Of a stretch of DNA of 64,000 bases, positions 54,413 through 64,000 are shown in pieces. Both the position numbers and the translations under genes were made by a program. Numbering within the stretch: position 1 is the stretch's first letter; every line of letters starts with the position of its first letter. The notes under the pieces were generated by a model, which was given only the letters and a program-made list of their open reading frames with translations, was not told the origin of the DNA and searched no databases. The DNA is from Serratia rhizosphaerae (lineage in GTDB: Bacteria; Pseudomonadota; Gammaproteobacteria; Enterobacterales; Enterobacteriaceae): contig NZ_CP041764.1 of the NCBI RefSeq assembly GCF_009817885.1, positions 1,240,001 through 1,304,000 on the forward strand, written 5' to 3'.

Positions 54413-55165
54413 ATGAGTGACGCTTCTCCAACCGTTCTCTTTGAACACCCGTTGAATGAAAAAATGCGTACCTGGCTGCGAATCGAATTTTTGCTGCAAC
54501 AGTTACATGGCCACCGGGCATTGAGCGATACCGCCATCGCCCTGACCTTTTTCCGTACCGTTTCCGATCTGCTGGACGTGCTGGAGCGCGGCGAAGTCCG
54601 CACCGAGCTGGCGAAAGAACTGGAACGCCAACAGCAAAAACTGCTGCAGTGGGCCGACGTGCCCGGCGTTGATATGTCGCTGATCGAACAGTTACGCACC
54701 CAGTTAAAAGCGCTTTCTTCACGCCTTATCGCCGCGCCGCGCATGGGCCAGCCGCTACGTGAGGATAAGCTCATCAGTCTGGTGCGCCAACGTTTAGGCA
54801 TTCCCGGCGGCTGCTGCAGTTTCGATCTGCCAACGCTGCATATGTGGATGCACGTACCCCAGTCAGAGCGCGATGCCGACGTCGCCCAGTGGCTGGAAAC
54901 CCTGGATCCGTTGCATCAGGCGCTGACGATGATCCTGAGCCTGATCCGCCAGTCCGGGCCGTTCCGCAATCAAATCAGTCTGAACGGGTTTTATCAGGAT
55001 AATGCGGAAGATGCCGATCTGCTGCGCCTGCGTATCGACCTGTCGCATCAGCTGTATCCGCAAATTTCCGGCCACAAGACGCGTTACGCCATTCGCTTCT
55101 TGTCGCTGGACGGCGACCATACTCAGGTGCCGGAACGCCTGACGTTCGATCTGGCCTGCTGTTAG
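54413..55165 (+). CDS. zapD: Cell division protein ZapD
   Basis: ZapD binds the FtsZ C-terminal tail and cross-links protofilaments in the Z ring. It has 250 residues (247 in E. coli). Conserved portions are FEHPLNEKMRTWLRIEFLLQ at the N-terminus, RQRLGIPGGCCSFDLPTLH and the C-terminal KTRYAIRFLSLDGD. It sits in the coaE-zapD-yacG operon. Its partner ftsZ is about 6 kb downstream in the same window, on the opposite strand. Confidence 0.97.
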   Translation: MSDASPTVLFEHPLNEKMRTWLRIEFLLQQLHGHRALSDTAIALTFFRTVSDLLDVLERGEVRTELAKELERQQQKLLQWADVPGVDMSLIEQLRTQLKALSSRLIAAPRMGQPLREDKLISLVRQRLGIPGGCCSFDLPTLHMWMHVPQSERDADVAQWLETLDPLHQALTMILSLIRQSGPFRNQISLNGFYQDNAEDADLLRLRIDLSHQLYPQISGHKTRYAIRFLSLDGDHTQVPERLTFDLACC

Positions 55166-55208
55166 TAATCAATAAAATGGCCGTTGAAAAACCGGCTAAG
55201 GAAGAGTG

Positions 55209-55400
55209 ATGACTACCGTAGTAAATTGCCCGACCTGTGGCAAAGACGTTGTTTGGGGGGAAGTCAGCCCGTATCGTCCGTTCTGCAGCAAGCGCTGCCA
55301 GATGATCGATCTGGGTGAATGGGCGGCCGAAGAAAAGCGCATCCCAAGCAATGGCGACTTATCCGACAGCGACGAGTGGAGTGAAAAGGAAGACTACTAG
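55209..55400 (+). CDS. yacG: DNA gyrase inhibitor YacG (zinc-binding)
   Basis: A 63-residue zinc-finger protein that binds GyrB and inhibits DNA gyrase in E. coli. The zinc ligands are Cys7, Cys10, Cys26 and Cys30 (CPTC and FCSKRC), followed by MIDLGEWAAEE, typical of the family. The acidic C-terminus is expected. AAGGAAGAG lies just before the ATG; a GTG directly upstream is a less likely start. It ends the coaE-zapD-yacG operon. Confidence 0.95.
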   Translation: MTTVVNCPTCGKDVVWGEVSPYRPFCSKRCQMIDLGEWAAEEKRIPSNGDLSDSDEWSEKEDY

Positions 55401-55408
55401 CGCTCGGT

Positions 55409-55431
55409 ACGGCCTGGGCAAACCAGGCCGT
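55409..55431. terminator. Terminator between convergent yacG and mutT
   Basis: ACGGCCTGG and CCAGGCCGT form a perfect 9-bp stem with a 5-nt loop in the 45-bp gap between the yacG and mutT stops. There is a short TTC tail only. Confidence 0.7.
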
Positions 55432-55445
55432 TCGTCAACGGAGAC

Positions 55446-55850
55446 TTACTGCGCCGCGCCGGCCTGCGCAACCAGCTGCCGGACAATCGCGGCGTTGGCC
55501 GGCGGGAATTCATCTTCACGCAGCTCCGCCTGTTTTACCCAGCGCATCGGCTGGCCTTCACGGCCAAACGGTTCGCCCTGCCAGTGCTCCACCAGATAAA
55601 AGTTCAGCGTCACGATACGGTCGCTAAAGCGGTGTTCCAGCACCTCCAACAGTGCGGCCTGCCCGGCCTCAATGCCGGTTTCTTCCTGCAGCTCGCGGTA
55701 CAGCGCCTGTTCCGCCGTTTCACCCGCTTCAATCTTGCCGCCGGGAAACTCCCAAAAACCTGCCATATGGGAATCCGCACCGCGACGGGTAAGAAAGATC
55801 TCCTGCCGGGAATTACGAATAATGCCCACGGCGATGTTCAGATGTTTCAT
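55446..55850 (-). CDS. mutT: 8-oxo-dGTP diphosphatase MutT
   Basis: MutT hydrolyses 8-oxo-dGTP and 8-oxo-GTP to monophosphates, preventing A:T to C:G transversions. It has 134 residues. The Nudix box reads GGKIEAGETAEQALYRELQE with EETG immediately after, fitting Gx5Ex7REUxEExGU. The N-terminus MKHLNIAVGIIRNSRQEIFL and the WEFPGG segment are typical. It lies 116 bp downstream of secA on the same strand, as in E. coli, with a long palindrome in between. Confidence 0.97.
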   Translation of the reverse strand: MKHLNIAVGIIRNSRQEIFLTRRGADSHMAGFWEFPGGKIEAGETAEQALYRELQEETGIEAGQAALLEVLEHRFSDRIVTLNFYLVEHWQGEPFGREGQPMRWVKQAELREDEFPPANAAIVRQLVAQAGAAQ

Positions 55851-55912
55851 CGCTAACTCCTAAATCATTCTTGAACTGTGCGCCACCGCCCGCGGGTAAC
55901 GCCAGATATAGC

Positions 55913-55936
55913 TGGGGCCGGACATGTCCGGCCCCA
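55913..55936 (-). terminator. Perfect palindrome between secA and mutT
   Basis: A 24-bp perfect palindrome with half-site TGGGGCCGGACA begins about 30 bp after the secA stop. No T run follows on either strand. It may be a weak terminator, an mRNA-stabilising hairpin or a protein site. Confidence 0.5.
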
Positions 55937-55966
55937 CAAGGCATTGAGCGCCTGTTTAACGGCTAC

Positions 55967-58678
<2,712 letters not shown>

Positions 58679-58696
58679 GTGTTTAATATCTCGTTC

Positions 58697-58720
58697 ATGA
58701 CCGCCAAAACAGGCCGTCAT
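58697..58720 (-). promoter_or_regulatory. secM-secA translational control hairpin
   Basis: In the secM-secA gap ATGACGGCC and GGCGGTCAT pair with one mismatch across a 6-nt loop, just upstream of the GAGA-containing secA ribosome site. In E. coli, ribosome arrest on SecM opens such a hairpin to expose the secA Shine-Dalgarno. I infer the same role here. Confidence 0.6.
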
Positions 58721-58761
58721 CTTGCTGTTATTTGTTGGTTATCGTTGCCAAGAGGGCTAAA

Positions 58762-59295
58762 TCAGACCGCAGCAGCGGGGCCGGCGCGAATGCCCTGCAC
58801 CTGCGCCAGCCACAGTCCGACCTGATGCTGAGCCAGCGGCGGGTGAACGGAATGGAGCGTGTCGCGGATGATGGTCGGCGGCTTCGGCTCATGGGTCAAC
58901 AGCGTATTGAGCGTAAACAGCAGCGCCAGCTGCGCCGCTTTTAGCGGCGGCTCGACCGGTTCAGCGTCGCTTTCCTGCACGCGCGCATAAACAACCTGCG
59001 GCGCCAGGGCGAAAGAGAGATGACGGATGACGGTGCGCAGCGCATGCTGCTGCCAATAGTCGACGCTGAAGTTCGGCCGGCGGTGAACCTCTTGCAGCAA
59101 AGCCAGGCCGCTGAAGGCATGGCTGATGGAATTTTGCCGATTAAGGCTGGACGAGGTACTCGGCAACGCGGCTTGATCGGGGCCGCCCGTCAGATTTTGC
59201 GGTACGCCAAGCGTAGCCGCTACCATCCCCAGCAGGAGATGCGGCCAGAAATAACGTCTGCCAAATTGTCGCCAACGATTTAGAATACCGATCAC
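58762..59295 (-). CDS. secM: Secretion monitor SecM
   Basis: SecM is a secreted regulatory peptide whose ribosome arrest raises secA translation when export is slow. It has 177 residues (170 in E. coli). The N-terminus (NRWRQFGRRYFWPHLLLGMV) is a long signal sequence like that of E. coli. The middle part has SVDYWQQHALRTVIRHLSFALAP. The arrest segment ends WLAQVQGIRAGP, so Trp162, Gly168, Ile169, Arg170, Ala171, Gly172 and Pro173 are kept. The Phe seven places before the QGIRAGP context in E. coli (F150) is His157 here, and WI is WL. Four residues (AAAV) follow the arrest proline. It precedes secA by 83 bp. Confidence 0.95.
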   Translation of the reverse strand: MIGILNRWRQFGRRYFWPHLLLGMVAATLGVPQNLTGGPDQAALPSTSSSLNRQNSISHAFSGLALLQEVHRRPNFSVDYWQQHALRTVIRHLSFALAPQVVYARVQESDAEPVEPPLKAAQLALLFTLNTLLTHEPKPPTIIRDTLHSVHPPLAQHQVGLWLAQVQGIRAGPAAAV

Positions 59296-59321
59296 GAGTT
59301 TGTTAATCCGCCGGAGCCATT

Positions 59322-59846
59322 ATGCGCGATAGCCGTCCACAATTATTAGATGTCCTGTTTTCTGAGTCGTCATCCGCAGACAAAGGGCCGTTGCACAACG
59401 TTCAGCAACGCGCTGCCGCCCTGCTGAAACTCAACCGCGCAGTCAAGGGCCTATTGCCGGCTCAACTGCATCCCTGGTGCCGTGTCGCAAACTTCAGACA
59501 GGGTGTATTAGTGCTGGAAACGGCCAATGCCAGCTGGATGATGCGCCTGCGCTACGAACAGCCGAGCTTATTATCCGCACTACGAGCGCAAATTCTACCA
59601 TCATTGTCATCGATCGACATCAGGATTAATCCGGCGTTGATGGCAAAAGGCGGCAATCAGCAGCAGAATTCGCTGCAAAAAACAACAGATGAACCCGCCG
59701 CGGCGCCGATGCGTCGTCTGAGCGAGGAAAGTGCGGAACAATTACGGGGAATAGCCAGCCGCAGTCCGGAAAAACTGCGCAAGACATTAGAACGACTGGC
59801 AGCCCTGGCCGGAGAGGGTGCCAACACTACCAGTCGTGAGAAATAA
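59322..59846 (+). CDS. DUF721/DciA-like domain protein
   Basis: A 174-residue soluble protein. The first 100 residues (LLKLNRAVKGLLPAQLHPWC, FRQGVLVLETANASWMMRLRYEQPSLLSALR) match the DUF721 domain, as in DciA, which recruits the replicative helicase in many bacteria that lack DnaC. The C-terminal 70 residues are variable, with Q/N- and charged stretches and LRGIASRSPEKLRKTLERLA. It is encoded divergently from secM, 26 bp apart, and convergently with lpxC. In enterobacteria the helicase loader is DnaC, so the present role of this protein is unknown. Confidence 0.8.
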   Translation: MRDSRPQLLDVLFSESSSADKGPLHNVQQRAAALLKLNRAVKGLLPAQLHPWCRVANFRQGVLVLETANASWMMRLRYEQPSLLSALRAQILPSLSSIDIRINPALMAKGGNQQQNSLQKTTDEPAAAPMRRLSEESAEQLRGIASRSPEKLRKTLERLAALAGEGANTTSREK

Positions 59847-59867
59847 CCAGCGAATTCAGGCCTATGC

Positions 59868-60785
59868 TTATGCCAATACGGTGGACGGCGCTTTGAATGC
59901 CAACGGCATTTCAGCTTCGTCCTGGAACGTGACGAATTCCCACGCTTCCTGTTTTGCCAGTACCGCCTGCAGCAACTTGTTGTTCAGTGCATGGCCGGAC
60001 TTATAGGCAGTAAATGCGCCAATGATATTATGGCCGCACATAAACAGGTCGCCGATGGCGTCCAGCATTTTGTGACGAACGAATTCATCTTCAAAACGCA
60101 GGCCGTCTTCGTTCAGGACGCGGTAGTCGTCCACCACGATGGCACAATCGAAGCTGCCGCCCAGGGCCAGGCCGCGGGATTGCAGGTATTCGATATCGCG
60201 CATAAACCCGAAGGTACGCGCACGGCTGATTTGACGCACGAACGAGTCGGCAGAAAAATCTAAGCGGTAGCGCTGCGCGCTGGCGTCAATCGCCGGGTGG
60301 TTGAAGTCAATGGTAAAGTCCAGGCGGAACCCGTTATGCGGGGACAGCTCGGCCCATTTATCACCATCTTCAACGCGAACGGTGTCTTTCAGACGCAGGA
60401 ATTTCTTCGCTGAGTTCAGTTCCTCAATGCCGGCGTCCAGCAGCAGGAACACAAACGGACTGGCGCTACCGTCCATGATTGGGATCTCGGCCGCGTCAAC
60501 TTCAATAATGATGTTGTCGATGCCAAGGCCAGCCAGTGCGGCATTTAGATGCTCAACGGTAGAAATACGCACGTCATGCTCATTCACCAGGCAAGTACAG
60601 AGCATGGTATCACGCACGGATTTTGCATCAGCCGGAAAATCAACCGGTGGATTCAAGTCAGTGCGACGATAGATGACCCCGGTATTGGCCGGCGCTGGGC
60701 GCATCGTCAGCGTGACTTTCTTGCCGGTATGCAAACCGACGCCAGTCGCCTGAACGATACGTTTTAATGTCCTTTGTTTGATCAT
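59868..60785 (-). CDS. lpxC: UDP-3-O-acyl-N-acetylglucosamine deacetylase LpxC
   Basis: LpxC removes the N-acetyl group of UDP-3-O-acyl-GlcNAc, the committed step of lipid A synthesis; the enzyme is zinc-dependent and regulated by FtsH proteolysis. It has 305 residues, starting at MIKQRTLKRIVQATGVGLHTG, as in E. coli. Zinc ligands are in STVEHLNAALAG and VRHKMLDAIGDLFM; the catalytic His is in CGHNIIGAFTAYKSGHALNN. The C-terminal tail (FQDEAEMPLAFKAPSTVLA) is like the FtsH degradation tag. It is downstream of ftsZ, with a hairpin between. Confidence 0.99.
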   Translation of the reverse strand: MIKQRTLKRIVQATGVGLHTGKKVTLTMRPAPANTGVIYRRTDLNPPVDFPADAKSVRDTMLCTCLVNEHDVRISTVEHLNAALAGLGIDNIIIEVDAAEIPIMDGSASPFVFLLLDAGIEELNSAKKFLRLKDTVRVEDGDKWAELSPHNGFRLDFTIDFNHPAIDASAQRYRLDFSADSFVRQISRARTFGFMRDIEYLQSRGLALGGSFDCAIVVDDYRVLNEDGLRFEDEFVRHKMLDAIGDLFMCGHNIIGAFTAYKSGHALNNKLLQAVLAKQEAWEFVTFQDEAEMPLAFKAPSTVLA

Positions 60786-60814
60786 CGTTTTATCTCGCAA
60801 TGTTATCCATCCTA

Positions 60815-60839
60815 CCGGCCAAGCATACAGCATGGCCGG
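60815..60839 (-). other. Hairpin between ftsZ and lpxC
   Basis: CCGGCCA and TGGCCGG form a perfect 7-bp stem with an 11-nt loop in the 103-bp gap. No T run follows. It may lower read-through from ftsZ or mark a processing site. Confidence 0.45.
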
Positions 60840-60888
60840 CGGGACAGTTTAGCACAAAGAGCGGAGATGCCAAATTCTCAGGAAATTC

Positions 60889-62049
60889 TTAGTCAGCTTG
60901 CTTACGCAAGAAGGCTGGAATATCCAGATAGTCAGGCTCTTTGTTTGGTTGCGCGTTCTGATCGTTCACTACCTTGGCGGCAGGCTTAACTTCCTGCGGC
61001 AGCGGCGACATACCGTGCTGCTGGTAACGATGATCCATCACCGGCTGGCTGACCTGCTGCTGCTTGTTGGTCACCAGAGTGATTTCCGGACGCTTGTCCA
61101 TACCGATACCGGTCGCAACCACGGTCACGCGCAGTTCGTCGTTCATCTCCGGATCCAGAGAGGTACCGATCACCACGGTGGCGTTGTCGGATGCAAACGC
61201 GCGGATGGTGTTACCCACGGTTTCAAACTCGTCCAGACGCAGGTCAAAGCCGGCGGTGATGTTAACCAGTACGCCGCGCGCGCCGGACAGGTCGATATCT
61301 TCCAGCAGCGGGCTGGAGATCGCCATTTCGGCCGCTTCTTCCGCACGGTCTTCACCACAGGCGATGCCGGAGCCCATCATCGCGTAGCCCATTTCGGACA
61401 TCACGGTGCGCACGTCGGCGAAGTCGACGTTCATCAGGCCCGGACGGGTGATCAGCTCGGCAATGCCCTGCACCGCGCCTTTCAGCACGTCGTTAGCCGC
61501 GCCGAACGCGTCCAGCAGAGAAATACCGCGTCCCAGAACTTTCAGAAGTTTGTCGTTCGGGATGGTGATCAAGGAGTCCACATGCTTGGACAGCTCTGCA
61601 ATACCCTGCTCAGCGAACGCCATGCGCTTCTTGCCTTCGAAATTGAAAGGCTTGGTAACCACGGCCACTGTCAGAATACCCAGATCTTTTGCTACTTCAG
61701 CCACCACGGGCGCGGCGCCGGTACCGGTGCCCCCGCCCATGCCGGCCGCGATGAAGACCATATCCGCGCCTTCCAGCGCAGTACGCAGGGCTTCACGGTC
61801 TTCTTCCGCTGAATTACGACCCACTTCCGGGTTCGCGCCCGCACCCAGACCTTTGGTAATGCAATTACCAATCTGGATGGTTTGGCCAACTGCCGTTTTA
61901 CGGAGCGCCTGGGCGTCGGTATTTACGGCGAAGAATTCAACACCTTCGATGCGCTCGCGCACCATGTGTTCAACGGCGTTGCCACCGCCACCGCCGACGC
62001 CGATGACTTTAATCACCGCGTCATTGGTTAGTTCCATTGGTTCAAACAT
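60889..62049 (-). CDS. ftsZ: Cell division protein FtsZ
   Basis: FtsZ is the tubulin-like GTPase that forms the division ring. It has 386 residues (383 in E. coli). The GTP-binding tubulin signature is GGGTGTGAAPVVAEVAKDLG, preceded by IGVGGGGGNAVEHM; the T7 loop NVDFADVRTVMSEMG supplies the catalytic acids. After a short variable linker the conserved tail EPDYLDIPAFLRKQAD binds FtsA, ZipA and ZapD. It follows ftsA by 74 bp on the minus strand. Confidence 0.99.
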   Translation of the reverse strand: MFEPMELTNDAVIKVIGVGGGGGNAVEHMVRERIEGVEFFAVNTDAQALRKTAVGQTIQIGNCITKGLGAGANPEVGRNSAEEDREALRTALEGADMVFIAAGMGGGTGTGAAPVVAEVAKDLGILTVAVVTKPFNFEGKKRMAFAEQGIAELSKHVDSLITIPNDKLLKVLGRGISLLDAFGAANDVLKGAVQGIAELITRPGLMNVDFADVRTVMSEMGYAMMGSGIACGEDRAEEAAEMAISSPLLEDIDLSGARGVLVNITAGFDLRLDEFETVGNTIRAFASDNATVVIGTSLDPEMNDELRVTVVATGIGMDKRPEITLVTNKQQQVSQPVMDHRYQQHGMSPLPQEVKPAAKVVNDQNAQPNKEPDYLDIPAFLRKQAD

Positions 62050-62123
62050 AGTTTCTCTCCGTTTTGTGCCTGTCGCTGCGAGACCATAAAAAAATACCGA
62101 TGCATGGTCTCTTTGTTAAAACA

Positions 62124-63380
62124 TTAAAACTCTTTTCTCAGCCAGCTGTTGATACGTTTAAACCAACTGCCCACTGAGGCGCCTTTTTCTACTTCTGCCT
62201 CACCACTCAGGTGAGACTCTTTTCCATAGTGCAGCAGACCTACCGCCGTCGAGTAGTAAGGCTCCTGCGCATAATCCGTCAGACCCGTGATGTTCAAGGG
62301 TTGGCCGATGCGTACCTGGGTGTGGAACACCCGTTGCGCACAGGCTGCCAGGCCATCAATCTGGGCGGCGCCACCGGTCAGCACGATACCCGCTGCCAGA
62401 TGATGCTTCACCCCTTGCTGACGCAGTTGCTCCTGTAATTGCAAAATCTCATCGTTAACCAGATTCAGCAGTTCGGTGTAGCGTGGCTCAATAACTTCAG
62501 CCAGCGTCTGTCTTTGCAGACTGCGCGGAGGACGTCCCCCGACGCTAGGCACCTCTACACTCTCATCCTTGCTAACAATCGATCCAAGCGCACAACCGTG
62601 TCGAACTTTAATCGCTTCCGCATCCGTCGGCGGCGTGCCGAAGGCGTAAGCAATATCGCTGGTGACCACGTTACCGGCATACGGGATAACCTTGGTGTGA
62701 CGCAGCGCGCCACCGGTATACACCGCCATATCCATGGTACCGCCGCCGATATCCACCACACAGACGCCGAGCTCGCGCTCATCTTCGGTTAACACCGCAT
62801 AGCTGGCAGCAAGACCGGCGAAAATAAGTTGGTCAACTTTCAGACCACAACGTTCAACCGCTTTAACAATGTTTTTTGCCATATCGTTATGGCAGGTGAT
62901 CAGGTGCACCTTGGCCTGCATACGCACGCCGGACAACCCTACCGGGTTTTTGATGCCTTCCTGATAGTCGATGGCGTATTCCTGAGGAATCACATGCAGC
63001 ACGCGGTGTTCATCACGCACACGCACCGATTTGGCGGTATGCACAACGTTTTCCACATCCTCCATGGTCACTTCCTCTTCGGAAATAGGAACCATCCCGA
63101 TTTCATTCTGGCAACTGATGTGTTTGCCCGATAATGAGAGGTAGACCGAAGAAATCTGGCAATCCGCCATCAGTTCCGCCTGATCGATGGCGCGCTGCAC
63201 GCACTTCACCACCGATTCCAGGTCATTAACGCCGCCCTTATCCATGCCCCGGGACGGGCAGCTGCCCACCCCGATAATGTTGACCATGCCATCGGGCAGA
63301 ACTTCCCCTACCAGTGCGGCGACTTTCGCCGTACCGATCTCCAGTCCAACTACCAGTTTTCTGTCCGTCGACTTGATCAT
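62124..63380 (-). CDS. ftsA: Cell division protein FtsA
   Basis: FtsA is an actin-like ATPase that tethers FtsZ to the membrane and recruits later divisome proteins. It has 418 residues (420 in E. coli). Actin-fold motifs are VVGLEIGTAKVAALVGEVLP (phosphate 1), CVVDIGGGTMDMAVYTGGAL (phosphate 2) and AGIVLTGGAAQIDGL (adenosine). The C-terminal amphipathic helix GSWFKRINSWLRKEF is the membrane target. Its start overlaps the ftsQ stop (ATGA). Confidence 0.99.
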   Translation of the reverse strand: MIKSTDRKLVVGLEIGTAKVAALVGEVLPDGMVNIIGVGSCPSRGMDKGGVNDLESVVKCVQRAIDQAELMADCQISSVYLSLSGKHISCQNEIGMVPISEEEVTMEDVENVVHTAKSVRVRDEHRVLHVIPQEYAIDYQEGIKNPVGLSGVRMQAKVHLITCHNDMAKNIVKAVERCGLKVDQLIFAGLAASYAVLTEDERELGVCVVDIGGGTMDMAVYTGGALRHTKVIPYAGNVVTSDIAYAFGTPPTDAEAIKVRHGCALGSIVSKDESVEVPSVGGRPPRSLQRQTLAEVIEPRYTELLNLVNDEILQLQEQLRQQGVKHHLAAGIVLTGGAAQIDGLAACAQRVFHTQVRIGQPLNITGLTDYAQEPYYSTAVGLLHYGKESHLSGEAEVEKGASVGSWFKRINSWLRKEF

Positions 63381-64000
63381 CGTTGTTTTGCCTGTGCCTG
63401 ATTCTGTTGCTGATTACTGTTTTGCTGTTCACGTGCCGCCTGCGGGTCGATTAACACCGGGCTCCATCCCACCGAGGCGCCGGAGTCATAGCGCAGGTCG
63501 ACGTAGCTGACACGTTTGTTTTCCGCCTGGCCCTGTTGCTCCAGCACCGGATACAGCTCGATAAAGCGTTGCAGGCGTCCCATGCGATCGTCACGCCCCA
63601 GTTCCAACCGAACATCGTTGTCCAAAGCCAGTTGCCAGGAGTGGCGCGCCGTCATCGCCGCCATCTTCAAGGTAAACTTGCCGGCGGCCAGCGTGCTGCT
63701 CATGGTGCGATAGCCGTCCAGCACGTCCTGCTCGCTTCCTTCCGGACCATAAAGCAGCGGCAATTTCTGCTTGCCGACGCGCTCCGCCGGAACGCTGAAT
63801 GATTTGCCTTCGGCATCGACCATATGCAAATCATTCCAGCGCGCCACCGGGACATACTCCACCAGATGGATTTTCAGCTCATCCGGCCATTGCTTGCGTA
63901 CGCTGGCCTGCTTAATCCACGGCAAGCGTTCAATCTGCTGCTGGATGACATTCACATCCTGCGTCATAAACGTGCCCGGCGATCCCAGCGCCAGGATAGC
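63377..64000 (-). CDS. ftsQ: Cell division protein FtsQ (5' end cut by window)
   Basis: FtsQ is a single-pass inner-membrane protein linking early and late divisome parts through FtsB and FtsL. Only the C-terminal 207 codons or so are inside; the N-terminal cytoplasmic and membrane parts lie past the right edge. The frame at the edge reads AILALGSPGTFMTQDVNVIQ, from the POTRA region, followed by LPWIKQASVRKQWPDELKIH and the beta domain with VSYVDLRYDSGASVGWSP. The tail is rich in Gln. It overlaps ftsA by 4 bp. An internal Met (MTQDVN) should not be taken as the start. Confidence 0.97.
   Translation of the reverse strand, partial: AILALGSPGTFMTQDVNVIQQQIERLPWIKQASVRKQWPDELKIHLVEYVPVARWNDLHMVDAEGKSFSVPAERVGKQKLPLLYGPEGSEQDVLDGYRTMSSTLAAGKFTLKMAAMTARHSWQLALDNDVRLELGRDDRMGRLQRFIELYPVLEQQGQAENKRVSYVDLRYDSGASVGWSPVLIDPQAAREQQNSNQQQNQAQAKQR

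Overview
The window is high-GC chromosomal DNA from an enterobacterium. Gene content, protein similarity and synteny blocks all point to Serratia or a close relative; this is inferred from recognised proteins, since no rRNA or marker search was possible. I see no phage, insertion sequence, CRISPR array, rRNA or tRNA. Nearly every gene is recognisable. The left edge cuts cysJ and the right edge cuts ftsQ.

Layout. (1) 1-3027: cysJ (sulfite reductase), then the 7-deazaguanine genes queD and queE. (2) 3232-14059: an accessory histidine-utilisation block. An AAHS-family MFS transporter is followed by hutU, hutH, a histidine-type permease, an ABC importer (hutX, hutW, hutV) and a second HutH-like protein that lacks the MIO-forming Ala-Ser-Gly. 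HutC-type inverted repeats (TGTA-N2-TACA) lie before both the MFS gene and hutU. hutI, hutG and hutC are not here. (3) 14084-16882: a three-gene operon on the minus strand (sulfide:quinone oxidoreductase-like flavoprotein, DUF1641 protein, methionine gamma-lyase), probably for sulfur-compound turnover. (4) 17145-27904: the conserved eno-pyrG-mazG-relA-rlmD block with divergent barA. (5) 27947-38041: a consolidated sugar-diacid locus, gudP-gudX-gudD-garL-garR-garK on the minus strand, garD divergent, and the regulator cdaR. It encodes uptake of glucarate/galactarate and conversion to pyruvate and 2-phosphoglycerate. (6) 38221-47062: degP, dgt, mtn-btuF-yadS, erpA, clcA and hemL. clcA is split by a one-base deletion in a G tract. 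(7) 47132-55850: ampE, nadC, ppdD-hofB-hofC, guaC, coaE-zapD-yacG and mutT. ampD, normally between nadC and ampE, is missing and perhaps reduced to a remnant. (8) 55967-64000: secA, secM, a DUF721/DciA-like gene, lpxC, ftsZ, ftsA and ftsQ, the distal end of the division/cell-wall cluster.

Relative to E. coli K-12, blocks that lie far apart there (cysJ-to-gud, garD, cdaR-to-hemL, ampE-to-fts) are joined end to end here. The most unusual items are the MIO-less histidine ammonia-lyase paralogue in the hut transporter operon, the shared HutC-like operators that tie an MFS transporter to the hut cluster, the sulfur operon, the clcA frameshift and the loss of ampD.
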